Source of the DNA: Bacteroidetes bacterium UBA6491
Lineage (GTDB): Bacteria > Bacteroidota > Bacteroidia > NS11-12g > UBA9320
Length of the DNA: 8,014 nucleotides
Direction: 5' to 3'
Assembly (NCBI GenBank): GCA_002436505.1
Contig: DJML01000023.1
Location: 1-8,014 of the forward strand
The position numbers were made by a program, and so were the translations under genes. Shown piece by piece: positions 6,582 through 8,014 of this stretch. How positions within the stretch are numbered: the first letter of the stretch is position 1; each line of letters starts with the position of its first letter. The notes below the pieces were generated by a model. It was not told where the DNA came from. It saw only the letters and a list, made by a program, of their open reading frames with translations, and made no database searches.

Positions 6582-8014
6582 TTACCTGGTTTTTAAAATA
6601 GTTTTAGAAATCATTCCACCATCTTCTGTCTCAATTTTGATAAGATAAAATCCATCAGGTTCAGGGATGGTTATACGGATGATATTTGAGTCAAAGTTCC
6701 CGCCTGATTTTATCTGCTGCCCGGCCGCATTATAAATAGCATAGTTTCTGCAACGTAGATTATTGCTTAAATCAATAAGAATTTCACCATTTGTAGGATT
6801 AGGGTAACATGCAATGTCATTGGCTGGATCCTTTTTAATTCCTGTACTTTTTAAGTCAAAGATGTAACATGCTCCCGCGGATGAAATAAAATTGCTTCCT
6901 TTAGAATCAGTGTCTTGCCATCGTGCACCGATGATGATAGATGTACCGTTGAAAGCAAGGCGTCCGAATGCATCTCCGGCAGTTCTATCACTTGCGGCAA
7001 TCTTTTGGATCTCACTCCAGGTACCGTTGCTGTTTCTTTCAAAGATATAAGCTGCACCAGCATCCTCTGAATAGGAAGCCCCATCCTGGTCATAGTCATT
7101 AAATTGGGCTCCAGCAACAGCATATTTGCCAGAAACAGTAACATTTATTGCAAGCTTATCTCCAGTTTTTCTGTCATTATGTACAACTTTATCTGTTTCT
7201 TTCCAGTTACCACTCCCATCTCTTTCGTAGAAATAAGCTGCACCTGCACCTGTCAAAGAATTACTGCCATTTCCATCCGTTGTCTCATTCGGAGCCCCAA
7301 CTGCAATAATGTTACTATCAATAGAAACAGAACCAAAATTAGCATCTGCTTTTCTATCTGAGGCAACTAGTTTTTTTACTTCTTTCCACATACCAGATCC
7401 GTTCATTTCGAATACATAGGCAGCTCCAGAATTTATCATATAATTTGAGCCTGAAGCATCATATGAATGTTTTGTGGTCCCGAGCACCAGGTACTTCCCG
7501 GATGCATCAATTGATGAGCCAAACTCGTCATTCGCTTTTCTGTCAGAAGCTATAAGTTTTTGATGCTGCTTCCAAACTCCGGAACCGTCTTTTTTAAAAA
7601 CATAACATGCCCCAGCTTCAGACACAAAATTCCCGCCTATTGAATCAGTGCTGTTTTTAGTTGAAGAAACAAATAAATAATCACCGCTCATTGTTACACC
7701 GCTGCCAAACTTATCTCCGATACTTCTGTCGGATGCAACAACTTTTTGCACCTCTAACCATTGCCCTGAGCTATTTCGTTTGAAAACATACACTGCTCCT
7801 GCAGCTTCTAGATTATTGGCCCCGTTTGCGTCAAAATCATGACCGTATGCTCCCACAGCAGCATAATTTCCGTCAATTGCTACAAATAGACCAAAAACGT
7901 CGTTTGCTCTTCTATCTGAGGCAACAAGTTTTTGTTTTGTATTCCAGTTCCCATTGCCATCATTCTCAATAATAAAAGCAGCTCCAGCCTGATTTAACAT
8001 GTTTGAAACATTCT
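6582..8014 (-). CDS. Secreted FG-GAP beta-propeller protein with type IX secretion C-terminal sorting domain (5' end missing)
   Basis: Residue numbers count from the Met at 8000, but the frame stays open to the window edge (N-V-S-N before that Met, matching the end of a repeat). That Met is therefore internal and the true start is outside. Residues 5-374 are six tandem units of 61-62 residues, each beginning A/S-G-A-x-[YF], then GxW, ASDR, FG and a Gly/Asp/Asn-rich loop such as DFDANGANN that resembles FG-GAP calcium loops. A seventh AGACYIF strand (375-381) follows. With the cut upstream unit this suggests a seven-bladed, integrin-alpha-like propeller. Residues about 397-472 are a type A type IX sorting domain: YPNPTNG (399-405), IYNAAGQQI (422-430), GFYLIKI (450-456) and the terminal KTILKTR. 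That tail directs export through the outer membrane to the surface or medium. The ligand is unknown; adhesion or polymer binding are guesses. It probably carries a Sec signal peptide upstream. Confidence 0.88.
   Translation of the reverse strand, partial: NVSNMLNQAGAAFIIENDGNGNWNTKQKLVASDRRANDVFGLFVAIDGNYAAVGAYGHDFDANGANNLEAAGAVYVFKRNSSGQWLEVQKVVASDRSIGDKFGSGVTMSGDYLFVSSTKNSTDSIGGNFVSEAGACYVFKKDGSGVWKQHQKLIASDRKANDEFGSSIDASGKYLVLGTTKHSYDASGSNYMINSGAAYVFEMNGSGMWKEVKKLVASDRKADANFGSVSIDSNIIAVGAPNETTDGNGSNSLTGAGAAYFYERDGSGNWKETDKVVHNDRKTGDKLAINVTVSGKYAVAGAQFNDYDQDGASYSEDAGAAYIFERNSNGTWSEIQKIAASDRTAGDAFGRLAFNGTSIIIGARWQDTDSKGSNFISSAGACYIFDLKSTGIKKDPANDIACYPNPTNGEILIDLSNNLRCRNYAIYNAAGQQIKSGGNFDSNIIRITIPEPDGFYLIKIETEDGGMISKTILKTR
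6855..7988 (-). repeat. Tandem FG-GAP repeat units (about 186 bp each) within the propeller gene
   Basis: Units begin at residues 5, 67, 129, 191, 252, 314 and 375, a spacing of 62, 62, 62, 61, 62 and 61. The last is only the closing strand. The repeats are diverged at DNA level, though short stretches such as the one encoding ASDR with KLVAS remain similar. Unit 5 (252-313) lacks the FG signature, having LA at 283-284, and has HNDR in place of ASDR. The other five full units keep FG at 36, 98, 160, 222 and 345. Confidence 0.85.

Noticed and set aside
6855..7988. Regularly spaced similar segments considered as a CRISPR-like array
   Set aside because: The period is about 186 bases, the units are diverged, and they encode in-frame FG-GAP repeats.
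7998..8000. ATG taken as the start of the propeller gene
   Set aside because: The frame stays open to the edge and the residues before it match the end of a repeat unit, so the gene begins outside the window.

Overview
The window looks like a chromosomal stretch of a member of the Bacteroidota. The strongest clue is the C-terminal type IX secretion (Por) sorting domain on the protein at the right end, a system confined to this phylum and its close relatives. Supporting clues are the AT-rich spacers, the lack of clear Shine-Dalgarno sequences, and a promoter-like site with the Bacteroidota -7 box TAnnTTTG. Genus cannot be told from this sequence alone.

All five genes read on the minus strand, so in transcription order the layout runs right to left. 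(1) 8014-6582: a secreted FG-GAP beta-propeller protein with a type IX sorting tail, cut at its N terminus by the window edge. (2) 6493-5354: a two-domain chromate-transporter-family (ChrA) membrane protein. (3) 5353-4956: a 398-base non-coding spacer with several short inverted repeats and a promoter-like site at its left end. (4) 4955-2838: a sodium/phosphate cotransporter with a C-terminal PhoU domain and an unusual exported fibronectin-III-like N-terminal domain. It is followed by a convincing hairpin terminator at about 2745-2793. (5) 2545-1214: a PIN-PhoH ATPase. (6) 995-1: the N-terminal half or so of the Hsp90 chaperone HtpG, running off the left edge.

The genes do not form one tight operon. 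Gaps are 88, 398, 292 and 218 bases, and a terminator separates the phosphate transporter from phoH. Phosphate is a possible theme for the transporter and phoH, but PhoH proteins of this type act on RNA and the terminator argues against co-transcription. HtpG, PhoH, ChrA and the transporter are ordinary housekeeping or accessory genes. I see no mobile element, CRISPR array, tRNA or rRNA, and no sign of a new multi-gene system. The points most worth a second look are the FN3-like domain fused to the phosphate transporter, the degenerate blade of the propeller protein, and the dyad-rich spacers.
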